This document shows positions 24,423 through 35,300 of a DNA stretch of 64,000 nucleotides, piece by piece. The translations under genes were made by a program, and so were the position numbers. Location: the NCBI GenBank assembly GCA_015039465.1, contig MU130133.1, forward strand, positions 75,029-139,028, in the 5' to 3' direction. The notes below the pieces were generated by a model. That model was not told the origin of the DNA. It did not search any database and was given only the letters and a program-made list of their open reading frames with translations. Positions within the stretch are counted from its first letter, which is position 1. Every line of letters begins with the position of its first letter. This stretch comes from Phlegmacium glaucopus (lineage: Eukaryota > Basidiomycota > Agaricomycetes > Agaricales > Cortinariaceae).

Positions 24423-24663
24423 TGTAAGATAGCTAACTTCTGTAGGACTGGAATATAGTATTTCGGGGCTGTATGATATTGGGGGAATGAATAATTGTAT
24501 TCTATGTAGGTTTCTACTGTATTTATACCAACTAGAACAATGACATGAGCCACAGCAAGTGAGGCCACTCACAGAATGATTGCCAAAACAGGAAGTCCTT
24601 TGTGACAAAGGTCACACGATGTGATGTTTGTGATCCACGCCTAAGCGTTTGTCCTTCCTTACA
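24423..24663 (-). repeat. LTR, upstream copy in element orientation
   Basis: This second 241-bp LTR differs from the first at only a few positions. On the minus strand it is followed by TCTGGAGCCCACCCCTTGTC, where a tRNA primer-binding site would be expected. Confidence 0.85.
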
Positions 24664-25660
24664 GTATTGAAAAAACCAGGCAAGCCAGACTATACTTTGG
24701 CCAATGCGTGGAGGCCTATAGTATTAACTAATGGGTATGTGAGGCTGCTAAACGGATGCAAAACAGAGGACCTTGTTCTAATGTGCAAAAAGACTGGCAT
24801 TATGCCGCACAATCATTTTGGAGGGAGACCAGGCAGAGCAATGACCGACTCCATACATCTAATGGTCAAAACAGTTAAGGATGCGTGGAGGAAAGGAGAG
24901 GTAGCCTCTCTGCTCTGTTTGGACATGAAAAGCACATTCCCAAGTACAGCAGTGGATGTGATGAGGCATGAGATGAGGATGAATGACACACCGGTGGGGC
25001 ATGTGGATTGGTTGGAGAGAAGATTAGAGGATAGAAGAACGACACTCGTGTTCAATGATTTCAGATCAGAGCCTTTCGACATTGAAGGAGGACTAGACCA
25101 AGGAGACGTGCAATCATTAATAGCCTGGCTCATATACAATCTGTCCATACTCAAGATATTCTGAAAAGAAGCAAATGGACTTCTATACATTGACGACACG
25201 GCAATCGTGACAATGGGGGCCAACTTCAATGTCACACACAACAAGCTAAAGAACATTATGAACAGAGAAGAAGGAGTTATGGATTGGGCTGACATACACA
25301 ATTGTTCCTTTGGTCTAGACAAATTCCAACTTTTGGACCTATCGCAGCGCAAAATCAAAGATCCACTAAGACCACAAAAAAGGATACCATTACCGAGAAA
25401 AAACCTCCTACTCAACGGACAGAACATAAAGTCAGTTCAATCGGTCAAATTCCTAGGTCTACATATAGACAGGGAATTAAGATGGAAGGAACAGATTGCG
25501 GCGGCAATAGGCAAGGGTAGAGAGTGGCTAAGACAATGTGTGAGATTAGTGAAACCATCAGGAGGGGTAGCAGGAAGACACATGAGGAGACTTTACCTGG
25601 CAGTGGTAAGACCCAGAATGTTATACAGAGTGGACATATTCCTAGGACCATCACTATGAT
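24664..25660 (+). pseudogene. LINE reverse transcriptase domain
   Basis: Reverse transcriptase motifs follow in order: VLKKPGKPDYTLANAWRPI, HFGGRPGRAMTDSIHL, LLCLDMKSTFPSTA (motif A), GLDQGDVQSLIAWLIYN (motif B, altered from the usual GLDQGCPLSP) and LLYIDDTAIV (motif C, Asp-Asp kept). The thumb region SVKFLGLHIDRELRWKEQI comes next. A stop at about 25162 separates motif B from motif C, so the enzyme is broken. Similar motifs are standard in Tad/I-clade LINEs. Confidence 0.85.
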
Positions 25661-25940
25661 CAGACTCGATCAAGGCAAAAAAGGAGCGAGATCTGCGCTA
25701 AGCAAATTGGCGTCAATACAAAGAAGTGCAGCGTTGATGATAGTAGGAGGAACACACACATCCCCCACAGATTTGCTTGACGCCCACGCAGACCTACTCC
25801 CTTTCCACCTTCTGGTCAATAAGACACAATTCCAAGCAGCTTTATGATTAGCCACACTCCCTACCACTCATCCTCTGCACAACCCAGTTAAGCAAGCAGC
25901 ATGTAGATTCATCAAAAAGCACCACTCACCGCTTCATGAG

Positions 25941-27002
25941 TTGATGTACAAAAAACCAGAGGCCATGGAGAAAATTGAAGCAGTGAGACAAGGACCAAAG
26001 TGGGAACCCAATGTAGCAATCAGGATCGTGGATAACAAGGACAAAGAAAAGGAAGAAGACAGAGCAGACATAACAAATATCAAGGTGTACACAGATGGGT
26101 CAGGCTTTGAGGGCCAAGTAGGAGCAGGGGCAATTCTATACCGCGATGGGGTGATCAAAGGAAGGAAAAGGATGAGACTGGAATCATTAAAACATCATAT
26201 GGTATATGAAGGAGAAGGAGTGGGAATGATATTGGGGTTGGAGCTGATAAGGGAGGAGTGGATAGCAATGGGCTTAATACCAATAGGGGTCAACAACACA
26301 GCAGCAATCACGGCAACACACACAATTAAGCCAGGACCAGGACACTACATATGGGACCTATTCCACCGCAGACTGAGCATGGTCAACAATAAACATAAAG
26401 ATATGGACTTACTAGTAAGATGGACGCCAGGACACATAGACATCAAGGGAAATGAAGAAGCAGATAAAGAAGCAAAAGCAGCAGCTCAACACGGATCCAG
26501 CCCTAAGAATAAACTACCAGCTCCATTAAGAAAGCCATTGCCATGCAGTAAATCTGCAGTCCGACAAGCCTATCACACCAAACTCAAGTGTCTATCCACC
26601 GAAATCTGGGTCAAATTGCCACAATACAAAAAAATAAAGCATATAGACCCATCAATTCCATCTGGTAAATTTGTGAAATACACACAACATATGAAACGCA
26701 GCCAGGCTAGTATGCTATTCCAACTAAGGATAGGACATGTGCCGCTCAACATGTATCTACACCATATCCAAAAAGCAGCATCACCAATATACACAAGGTG
26801 TCATAGACACAATCAAACAGTCCTACACTTCCTGATACACTGCCCAGCCCACAACAATGCCAGAAATAGTATGTTCCAAGCAGCAGGAAGAGATGCCAGG
26901 GATGTCAACAAACTCCTATCCACCCCAGAGCTATTTCCACACCTTTTTAAATTTATCAGACACAGCAGAAGATTTGAACACACCCAGGAAGCAAACACAT
27001 AG
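25941..27002 (+). pseudogene. LINE RNase H and C-terminal zinc-binding region
   Basis: This 353-codon frame contains an RNase H domain (VYTDGSGFEGQVGAGAILY, later WTPGHIDIKGNEEADKEAKA). The first catalytic Asp and the late His/Asp region are visible. A C-terminal zinc-binding segment of the form CHRHN..HFLIHCPAH is typical of fungal LINEs. The segment 25660-25940 before it is the same protein in shifted frames. The frame is open, but the protein as a whole is not, so it is a remnant. Confidence 0.8.
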
Positions 27003-27239
27003 CAATAGACAATCAGCATCAACCCTTAATCTACATTACCACATCACATTGTCACGTTGTCACAATCATTATTTCATGTGGATACCCCACTTTGAGGCAT
27101 GCTATGCATACCTCATAGCAGTTGAGCAGTTTACAGCCAACATGGTCAATTAGTATATCACAGTAGTTACAAGCATAGTTTATGTCTACTATATGGCTCG
27201 CCACAAAGGACAATAAACAAAGATTCAAAATAAGTCTCA

Positions 27240-27311
27240 GCCTCGGTTGCTTAGTGGTCAAAGCGCTATTCTGAAGATATAGATATGGGAGTTCAATTCT
27301 CTCCCGAGGCA
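27240..27311 (+). tRNA. tRNA-Phe(GAA)-like sequence, mitochondrial type
   Basis: The 72 nt fold as a cloverleaf. The acceptor is GCCTCGG/CCGAGGC with discriminator A. The D arm is GCTT/AAGC with loop AGTGGTCA. The anticodon stem is CTATT/TATAG with one T-T mismatch, and the loop CTGAAGA gives anticodon GAA. The T arm is GGGAG/CTCTC with loop TTCAATT. The D loop and anticodon arm resemble fungal mitochondrial tRNA-Phe and not nuclear tRNA-Phe. It sits at the 3' end of the LINE and is followed directly by an A-rich tract, with no encoded CCA. It is therefore more likely a retrotransposed or template-switched copy than an active gene. Pol III A- and B-box-like sequences are present. Confidence 0.6.
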
Positions 27312-27346
27312 AAAAAAAAAAAAAAAATAAAAAAAAAAAAAAAAAA
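27311..27346 (+). repeat. A-rich tail
   Basis: Thirty-six nucleotides, all A except one T, follow the tRNA-like sequence. Such a tail is expected at the 3' end of a target-primed reverse transcription product. Confidence 0.8.
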
Positions 27347-27630
27347 GGGGAAGGGTCAGCCTAATTCCACCCCAGAGTTACCCCTGCCCATCACTAATGA
27401 TGGATGCAGGTTGTGATGCCTATAGCTTTGCCTGTGCTTCTGAAAATGTAGGTTCATATTGAAACTTATTACACTGTGGGTTGCTGACCATAATTCTCTG
27501 ACTCGGGTACCTCAATGACTCACCTGCATCAAAGTGTCATGATGAAATTGCACGACACATCTTTGGTCTTAACATCTTTTTTGGCTAATTTATGAAAGGA
27601 CCTGTATCCAGGTTCATTAGGTGAGTTGTG

Positions 27631-28208
27631 TAGTGTTTGGAAGTCCAGTTGCAGGACTGGAAAAAGACTGGAAAAAGACTGGACCAGACTGCAAAAGACC
27701 GGACCAGCAGTCCGGTTTTTTGGTTTTTGAGAAGCAAAGACTGGAAAAAGACTGGTGTTCAGTTTTAGGACCAGTATGAACTAGTAGTTTTGTAGCCCCT
27801 ATTTTTCCCTTTAAAACAAGATAAAAACCGTATTTATTGGTCAAATATTCACTGAGAAAAAAATAAAACAATAAAAATGTACACAAAATAGTAGGAAACA
27901 AACAATATCACCATAAAATTGTCAATTCCCAACGGAATTTAACGTTCTTGGGCTTATTCTAAAGGTATAGATCACATCTACATATTTGTTTGATGTTATA
28001 TATGAAAATATGACTGGTATTTGTCAAAAGTCCGGTCCTGGACAGTCTTGGACCAGGACTGGTCCAGGACTGCAAAAAACCGATGTGGACTGGTCCTAAT
28101 CGGTCCAGTCCGGTCTTTTGACCTTCTAAAAGCTTAGTGGACCGGTTGCGGTCCTGGTCCTGTCCAAAAATACCAAAAAACCAGACTGGACTGGAGTTCC
28201 AAACACTA
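27631..28208. mobile_element. hAT-type MITE with GGACTGG arms, 8-bp TSD
   Basis: The ends TAGTGTTTGGAA and TTCCAAACACTA are inverted. The flanking GAGTTGTG is exact (27623-27630 and 28209-28216). The arms are arrays of GACTGG/CCAGTC in both orientations. The interior shares GTTCTTGGGCT and neighbouring text with the 36226-38491 element, and the two are almost the same length (578 bp and about 574 bp). No coding sequence is present. Confidence 0.9.
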
Positions 28209-28259
28209 GAGTTGTGACCTTTTCTTGGGGAGCTCAGCCCAAATCACTGACCAGGGTCA

Positions 28260-29625
28260 TCAGCAACATAGACAGCAAGGGAAATAATGTTCAAGAACAA
28301 TGGGAAGGTACAGCTCTAAGACTTTCTTTTCTGATATTTGCCTCTGTGGTATTAAATTGAACTCTTTTATAGTGCTCCTAGAGAAGGCTTTAGAAGACAA
28401 ACTCACAAATGCAGCAGACATAAAAGAGTGGATGGTCCCAGTACAATTGCTGCTTACCTCCCTTGGGTGGGTCAGGGACACCCAAGCTATGGAGGAGCTA
28501 CAATCCCAATGGTTGAAAATGCAGGATATTTTGTATATTTTGTAGAATAATATAAAGTTAAAGTCTAAGGGTAAGAAAATTCAGTTTATTATGACTTTGC
28601 TTGATTTAATGCTTTGAATGCATCTTTAGCCATTCCCAAGGCCTTGAGGGACTCTCTTCTACTCTTGGCAAATGATGAGCTAGTTGGAGAGGTTATGTTG
28701 CTGTTACAGAAAGAACTGAATAAATTGGACCCAGATAACGATGAAGAGGTCCCTGCACTCCACGATGATTACTCCATGGGAAAGGTGCTAGTAGACTGGA
28801 CAGAGGGGGTTGAAGAATACCAGACATTGACAACTTCAGTTAATGGAGCATATGCTGTACGATGGATATTCCACGTCGGCAGTTGCTGCAGCCCTCAGTA
28901 CAGTCAGCAATTATCCTTTAATGTAATGTCATGGAGCAGCGCTTATTCTTTATTCCTGAACAGATTTGGGTGTCTATACAGGAATGGCGCATGAGCTCTT
29001 ACCAACCTCAACATTTTTCAGTAGAGTCATCTAAAGCGGTTGAGAATAAGTTCACAGAGAAACTGACAATCTTTCGGCATGAACAGCATTCTGCATGGCT
29101 CACATTTTGCCTCAAAGTGCATCAGCATGCCACCCATAGTTTTCAATTTGTGGACCATTACCCCCTACCCCATATTGTTCCCCCAGTCAAGTTGCTCCCA
29201 CTCAACATTTCATTCCAAACTCAAACATACACAGAAATACATGTTCTAAGAAGACAAACCTCTATGCAATAGGAGCATTGGTCTAACTTCTGCACTAACA
29301 TGGTCTCTCCAGAATTTTCAGACGACTTGCAGGTGCCAGCAAATTTGTTGGTAACGTGACTTTTGGAAAACGGCAAAATTTTCCCATCCAGCTTTGGGAG
29401 GGTTTAGGTCTTGTAAATGACAAAAGTAAGGAACCCCATATACTGCTCTTCCACAAAGTGCAAGACCTCCTAGAACTACACAACTCCTGGAAGGATACAG
29501 AAATGAAAGAGAAATGTAGTGTGCATGTAGATGAAATGGTATTGTGTTTGGTGGAGTTAAAGGAAAGAAAAATGAGCATTTGTAACAGTTATCTCTGTGA
29601 TTGCAACACTACACTATAATAAGAA
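28260..29625 (+). pseudogene. Degenerate unknown reading frames
   Basis: Plus-strand frames at 28300-28545, 28614-28994 and 29356-29619 have protein-like composition, for example LEKALEDKLTNAADIKEWMV, ALRDSLLLLANDELVGEVML and LWEGLGLVNDKSKEPHILLF. I could not join them with convincing splice sites, and stop codons fall between them. They may be exons of a decayed gene or of an old transposon. No family is recognised. Confidence 0.35.
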
Positions 29626-30399
29626 GAACTCATAGGAGCCACCAAAAGTTTCTGATGTCAAGCCAGACAGCCAATCACTTAATACATATTTTGCTCTTGG
29701 ACTACCAAAGGCTCTTAGGTTTATAGGTGAAGAAGCAGCATAGGTTTGAAGTTAAGCTAAAGAAGGGGTTAAATGATGAACAAATTGCTTTTCTTGATGA
29801 GGAAACTATTAACTCTAAAAAATATGGTTGTATTTTACTACCATTATCTACTGTCATACCTTACATTTTTATAAAGACTATTAATTATTAAAAATCAATA
29901 AGCTAGATGATTATAAAGAAAGATACAACAATGCTTTTTAATTCTCTTATTATCATTTCTGATCTGCACAAATTTCAAGCATTTCTTATAAACATTATAT
30001 TGGAGTTTCAATCTCTACAATGCAGCTCTATAAAAACAAACACATATATAAATGATTTACACCATCATTTTAATCTTAGTATAATATTATATTTATAAAA
30101 GATTGTGTTTTTAACTCTATCTAGGTCATCCTCAAAGAATCCCTTTGTCATGAGACCATTGGTCCTCTTTTAAGAAACTGCTGCCATCAATAAACAGTAT
30201 CATATAGAACTTAAGCAAGTAAACAAAGTAATATAGAACATAGCAGCTTACAAGCATAAGGGCAAGGATTAAGTCAGTGATGATGTTAACCTTAAATTAT
30301 GTGAACTATATCAGCATGTTAATAATATTTAATTTAAATTATTTCAATAAAAATTTCCTTTTTTGGAGAATTTTATTATAAACTATTTTATTAAAGTAT
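29626..30399. other. Very AT-rich gene-free stretch
   Basis: No coding frame, element end or RNA gene is visible. The composition is strongly AT-rich with many short A/T runs. Confidence 0.4.
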
Positions 30400-30660
30400 T
30401 GTAGGGTTGCTATGCAGGTTCAAAGGGGATAGTAGTCTTTAGATTAATTGAGAGGGAAGGATTTTGAGTAAAAGAATATAATATTTCTTGTGTTTGTAAT
30501 TCTACTGTATAATATATATGTACCAGAACAATGATGCCACAAACACCTGAGGGTGGCCACTGAGGGATAAGTATGCTATGAGACTACCATACAAATAAGA
30601 AATGTCTGAATATGGAAGGTGGCCATCTATTCCTCGTGTAGCTATGCTGGCTTCTTTACA
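30400..30660. mobile_element. Solo LTR related to the 21228 family
   Basis: The 261-bp sequence starts TGTAGGGTTG and ends CTTCTTTACA. GTAT lies on both sides (30396-30399 and 30661-30664). Its interior shares TTCTACTGTAT, CCAGAACAATGA-like and GGCCACT motifs with the LTRs at 21228 and 24423. No internal region is present, consistent with LTR-LTR recombination. Confidence 0.7.
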
Positions 30661-30734
30661 GTATAAAGAATTTTAAGGAAATATCAAAAAAATAAGGTCT
30701 TTAAATCAAGGAATGTATAGATTACTAAGTCCTA

Positions 30735-32015
30735 TATATTGTAAACATTTGAGAATTAATTGAATTGAATTTGAAAATTAATTTTTTTGACTACTTATAA
30801 TTTAATTAGGAGGTTTTCTCATTTAACCTATTAATTTTTATAGTATAAAATGCTTTAAAGATATAAGATGGTTCAAGGACCTAATGTTTATAAAGACTTC
30901 AACAACTAGTAAGTGCAATTTATTAAAAATAAGTAATATGTTACAACTTTGAACGGCTCAGAGGCTTCTGGCCGTAAACAGTTGTGTAAAGACCAAGTCG
31001 TCGTTTCGGTGAGCTCAAAAGAATACCAAGAGATAAGTCTCAAGGCAGCGTCTTTAAGAGTTTGAGAATGTTCAAGAGCGAAGTAACCAGGGTTAAAGTC
31101 TCAAGAATTAGCTAAGGTAATACAAGAGAGTGAATACGGTATTTATAGTAATGGAGCGAGTCGTGCATATGGTAAGGCGTCCGCATGTAAAAGGTGTGTA
31201 TATGTAAGAATAGATGAAACATATGAAAAGGGAAAGGAAAGCATGTGGAGTGGAGATGAAGATAGGGCATAAAGCATGTGTAGATGAAACAGGCATGTGT
31301 TCGGTGGAGATAAGAAAAGAAAAAGAGAGTTCGTAACATAATATTTACTATTAATACTTCACTATTAAACTAGTTCTAGGCTTTGCATTGACATACTCTT
31401 GCAATGCAGAGAAAGATATGAAAGCAACAAGTAATATTACTAATATTTTACTCCATGTCATGTGTATATTACTGATAAGGGTTATATTTTAAAATATAAG
31501 TAGAAAGCATATAAAAATAAAACTAATATATGAGATTCTTTATAAGATATAGTTAGGCTTCAGGTGCTTAGGTTTGGCTAGTGTTTACATGTGACTGTAT
31601 ATTTTTTGAAATAAATATTACACAATTAAAACATGACTCTGACAATATAAAGTACTTTTATTAAAGTGTGTATAGTAGAAACTTAATATCTTATAAAATG
31701 AACAGTGTTATGTACATATTACACTTACCAAAAATTGTGCAACTTTAAAGTTTAAATCTATTATATTGTGACTTACTTGTTGGTATATAACTTTTTATAT
31801 TTTTCTCTTTTTTAAGTAAATGCTACTTGGTTTTAATAAATTGTACTTGCCAGTGTTGAAACCTTTTGTAATATTGGGTCTTTGAACTACTTTATATATA
31901 AGACATTTTATATTACAAAGATTAATAGGTTGAATGAGGAAACCTTCTAATTAAATCATAAGTAGTCAAAAGAAATAAAAATCAATTCAATTATTTAATT
32001 TCCAAAACCTTTTAA
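30735..32015. repeat. Inverted repeat in AT-rich DNA
   Basis: The block 30735-30870 (including GGAGGTTTTCTCATTTAACC) is repeated in inverted orientation at about 31885-32015 with mismatches. A solo LTR lies between the arms. The arms may be the ends of an old AT-rich element into which the LTR element inserted. Confidence 0.55.
30939..31338. mobile_element. Solo LTR, 400 bp
   Basis: The sequence starts TGTTACAACTTTG and ends GTTCGTAACA, with the exact 5-bp duplication TAATA (30934-30938 and 31339-31343). It is less AT-rich than its surroundings. The opposite strand carries a TATAAATA-like site near 31140. Confidence 0.8.
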
Positions 32016-32411
32016 ATGTTTAAAATATATATTGTAACATATTTTTGGCATCTCATTGCATGTATTGTAGAATTTTGTTGAGAATATTTATTATTTAATT
32101 ACTGTCTATCTTGTATAATGTGACTAAGAACAGCAGCACATGTGTCACTCTTTTAATGACTAAGAGCATGAAACATGTTCACTAATTAGAAATATAGGAT
32201 CTTCTATAATTTGCACTAAAAATGATTCAATCCCTTTATGCAAGGGCCCAAGGTCTAAAGCATTTAAACTTGCATATTTTCATATTGCTTTCATACATAG
32301 ATGACTAACTGCTTGAGAATAAAGAGCCAAGACAGCAAGTTCTGACATCTGCACATTGAAGGTCGACCACCACTAACATAAATGAACCGATGTCCAATGG
32401 TGACAGTGAAC

Positions 32412-32680
32412 TGTTGGAATTTTAGTAATCATGCGAGCTAAACGTATCAATGTGGACCTGAGTAGATAGCTAAGGATATTGACCAATAGCGGTAAAGACT
32501 TGTAGATGTATATCATAACATAGCCACAGTCTGAGATGTATAAGTAGTAGACCTTTGGAGACGGTATTCTCCATCGGTTTAAACCAATACAACGCATATC
32601 CTCCCTCTAGCTTTAGCTCCACTTTGTTAGCGCTCTCGTCTAGACTGTTGTACTTTAAACCGACACCAGAATTTCCAACA
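32412..32680 (+). mobile_element. Solo LTR, 269 bp
   Basis: The sequence starts TGTTGGAATTTTAG and ends ATTTCCAACA, with the exact 5-bp duplication TGAAC (32407-32411 and 32681-32685). It shares GACCAATAGCGG and flanking text with the inverted LTR at 38558-39772. The ends are of the Copia type. Confidence 0.85.
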
Positions 32681-32726
32681 TGAACAATTCAACAAGTCAT
32701 ATTCACTTGATACATTCAAAATCAAT

Positions 32727-33229
32727 TCATCGCTTGGAGTTACGCCAAAGTGCATACTACATCAAAGATCAACACATTCATTCAAAGTTTTAAAGAAAAA
32801 GATGGAAATAATACCTGTGTTGTTATACCACCAATCTTCTTGTCCTCATCCTCTATCTTTTGCAGAGTATCCATTTGCTTACAAAATGTATGCCCAAAAC
32901 TCAAATGACCATAATAATCACATTGCTGCAGGTTGACCAATAGATAATGACCAAACTAAAAATGAAAAACAACTTAATTTACAACTCAATATTTTGTATA
33001 CAAAACATAAACAACATACCAAATCCTCAATCACCTTAAAGGACGTCAACTGCCCAACCACTATAAATTGATAAGGAGTGCCCTCGATGTTGATAAATGA
33101 CTGAAACTGTTGTCTTGGTGTTGAAAAAATTGAATTTGCATGGCCTAGATGAAAATGACGGCCATAACCTGCATGAGCAAGAGTGACATCTGGATATGAA
33201 AAAATGAATCTTTTGAGTGTTGTACTCAT
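32727..33229 (-). CDS. Hypothetical protein, about 126 aa, three exons
   Basis: Exons 33229-33020, 32955-32815 and 32756-32727 join in phase 0 and end at a TGA. The introns are GTATGT..TTTTAG (64 nt) and GTATTA..GTAG. The product reads MSTTLKRFIFSYPDVTLAHA and later FGHYLLVNLQQCDYYGHLSF, then CKQMDTLQKIEDEDKKIGGI. An ATG at 33322 could add 31 residues. The frame stays open exactly across two introns, which is unlikely by chance. No family is recognised, and the gene lies between two solo LTRs, so it may belong to an old transposon or be a surviving host exon set. Confidence 0.5.
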
Positions 33230-33411
33230 GATGAAAGAAAAAAATAAAAACACCTGCTTTTGAAAAAACCCATAGTAGTATCTCCTGATGACTTCAATTT
33301 TGAAAGACTGTTTAGAATGCATTCATTTGGATGACAAACATTTGAATATCATGGATGTAAAACACATTGTGAATTTTCATACACAAATACCACATGATTG
33401 ATGAAACTTAC

Positions 33412-33977
33412 TGTTACATTCTGTTATATGTGACTCCGGTCCAGCTCTGTTGGAGTTGTCTCCGGTACTCCATACTCTATTCCAGTACCTTCCCATGTTT
33501 CCAGTTCTACTCCTCCTACATCCAACTCCAAGACTTCTCCATATCATTCCAAGTCTTCCAACGATACTCCAAACCCATTACCACACCTTCGCCATAACAA
33601 CTATTTCTTTGTCATCACTTTCCCACTATCAGTCAGCACACCAGCTATGGATTATTCACAAGACTTTCTGGGAGCAGAACGCAGCACTTTATATTTATCT
33701 TTTATATTTTGGATGCTATTCCTTTTATTATTTAAGTACTTGAAACTTGTATGTTTTCCTCAGTTTGAATATCATCTTAGTTTCCTCCTCTTGTTTGTCC
33801 TCTAAGTCACTGAGGTCTTCCATCTTTCCTTTTTTTTTAGTTTTAAAATCAGGACATTGTAGGAGCTGGGCAGCACAGCACATACGCTGAGGCCAAAGTC
33901 CTTTCCATTACTTGTTCTGGTTCTGTTCCATCTGGTCTGGAGTTACTCTGATGTTATCCCTTTGTCTAAACTTAACA
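33412..33977 (-). mobile_element. Solo LTR, 566 bp
   Basis: The sequence starts TGTTACATTCTG and ends CTAAACTTAACA, with the exact 5-bp duplication CTTAC (33407-33411 and 33978-33982). It is the inverted relative of the LTR at 34560-35109. Confidence 0.85.
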
Positions 33978-34559
33978 CTTACACAAAATAGACCCGGATC
34001 ACCACTCACAGTTCATTCCATGGAAAGCAAATTGAAAATGCAACCCAAAAGGATGTAACACTCCAAAGGGAATGATAAACGATCTCCGCACATCACAACT
34101 GGGATGTGATATCCACAGTCTTCAAAATGGCTTGACTACCAACAAAACAAAAAAAAAGGAAAACACTCAAAAAAAACCTGCCCAATTATCCTGTTCAACA
34201 ACTGAAATGTTCCATCAACAAGATCAGCGTTCATGATTGCAAGTAATCAAATGGATATCACCTTGGTGTAAACAAACAATTCTCCATGCTAAAAAATGGT
34301 CAGGTGCAATCTGGTTTCAAAAAGTTGATGATGAAATTGATGTCAGTCGTTTACAATCATCTCACACATTGCCATACACAAATTCAAGAATCTAAACCAA
34401 TGTTCTCATAAATGAACTGTACAATATAATGTAAGACATGCCATGGGTTGTTAACTAAAATCATCTCCACAAGAAAAAATTCTGGAAAGAAAGGGAAAAA
34501 AAACCCTTGAAACCTTCCATCCCCTCACATTAACTGTCATCATAGTAAAAATGGGAACC
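33978..34559. other. Stretch between two opposed solo LTRs
   Basis: No supported gene is present. This is the original DNA between two independent LTR insertions, each with its own target duplication. Confidence 0.45.
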
Positions 34560-35109
34560 TGTTAAGTTCAGGAACTCTATTCCGGAGTATTGGATGGAGT
34601 TTGAACCCATAAGGACTTCAGCCTCAGTGTATGTGCTGTGCTACCCTAAAACTTTGTGTCCTGATTTCGGAGTAAGAACAGAACAGAGTGGAACCAGAAG
34701 TTGCAGGAACTTAGAGGAAGAATAGGAGGAGGAAACTAAGTTGATATTTGAACTGAGGAATACATACAAGTTTCGAGTACTTAAATAATAAAAGGAATAG
34801 CAACTGAAATATAAAAGATAAATATAAAGTGCTGCATTCTGCTCCCGGAAAGTCCTGCATTCTTGAGTGAATAATCCATAGCAGGCGTGCTGACAGTGGG
34901 AAAGTGATGACAAAGAAATAGTTGTTATGGCAAAGGTGTGGTAATGGGTTTGGAGTATTGTTGGAAGAGCCGGAATGATACGGAGAAGTCTCGGAGTTGG
35001 GTGAAGGAAGAGTAGATCCGGATACAAGGGAAGGTACTGGATGGAGTATGGAGTACTGGAGACAACTCTGACGGAGCTGGACCGGAGTCATGTATAACGG
35101 AATGTAACA
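34560..35109 (+). mobile_element. Solo LTR, 550 bp
   Basis: The sequence starts TGTTAAGTTCAGG and ends GGAATGTAACA, with the exact 5-bp duplication GAACC (34555-34559 and 35110-35114). A third, partial copy of this family starts at 61493. Confidence 0.85.
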
Positions 35110-35300
35110 GAACCAAAAGGTACAAGCATCCTATAACTCTTTCACAAACAAGACCTTAACAACCCCCCCCCCCCTTCAAAAAAAACCCCCCCCACAGTGC
35201 ATGCACTCCTTCACACAATTCGGGATTCAATGCTGCATGGACATGCACAACTTTACTAAACACCCCTACTTATGTTGCCTCTTCTGATTTCATATCTAAC

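Larger units (their letters stand above)
21228..24663 (-). mobile_element. Gag-only LTR retrotransposon inserted in the LINE
   Basis: The 241-bp LTRs at 21228-21468 and 24423-24663 are nearly identical and start TGTAAGATAG and end CCTTACA. The target duplication is GTAT (21224-21227 and 24664-24667); AGTAT is also possible, because the last A of the LTR overlaps. The interior is minus-strand: gag starts near 24374 and no protease, reverse transcriptase, RNase H or integrase is seen in 2.95 kb. It is a non-autonomous element that must use enzymes from a partner. Because it interrupts LINE coding sequence, the LINE is older. Confidence 0.85.
20180..27346 (+). mobile_element. Decayed non-LTR retrotransposon (LINE) split by an LTR element
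   Basis: The pieces in order are the endonuclease C-terminus, a linker region, reverse transcriptase, RNase H and a C-terminal zinc-binding segment, all on the plus strand. The frame breaks at several stop codons. The coding text at 21227 (TPVL) continues at 24668 (KKPGKPDY) once the 3.4-kb LTR element is removed. The 5' end is missing or unrecognisable. The domain order EN-RT-RNase H suits fungal Tad/I-like LINEs. The 3' end is taken as the A-rich tract at 27311-27346. Confidence 0.8.

Noticed and set aside
27052..27312. 86-codon minus-strand frame (RERIELPYLYLQNSALTTKQP)
   Set aside because: It runs antisense through the tRNA-like sequence. Such frames are a known artefact of tRNA genes.
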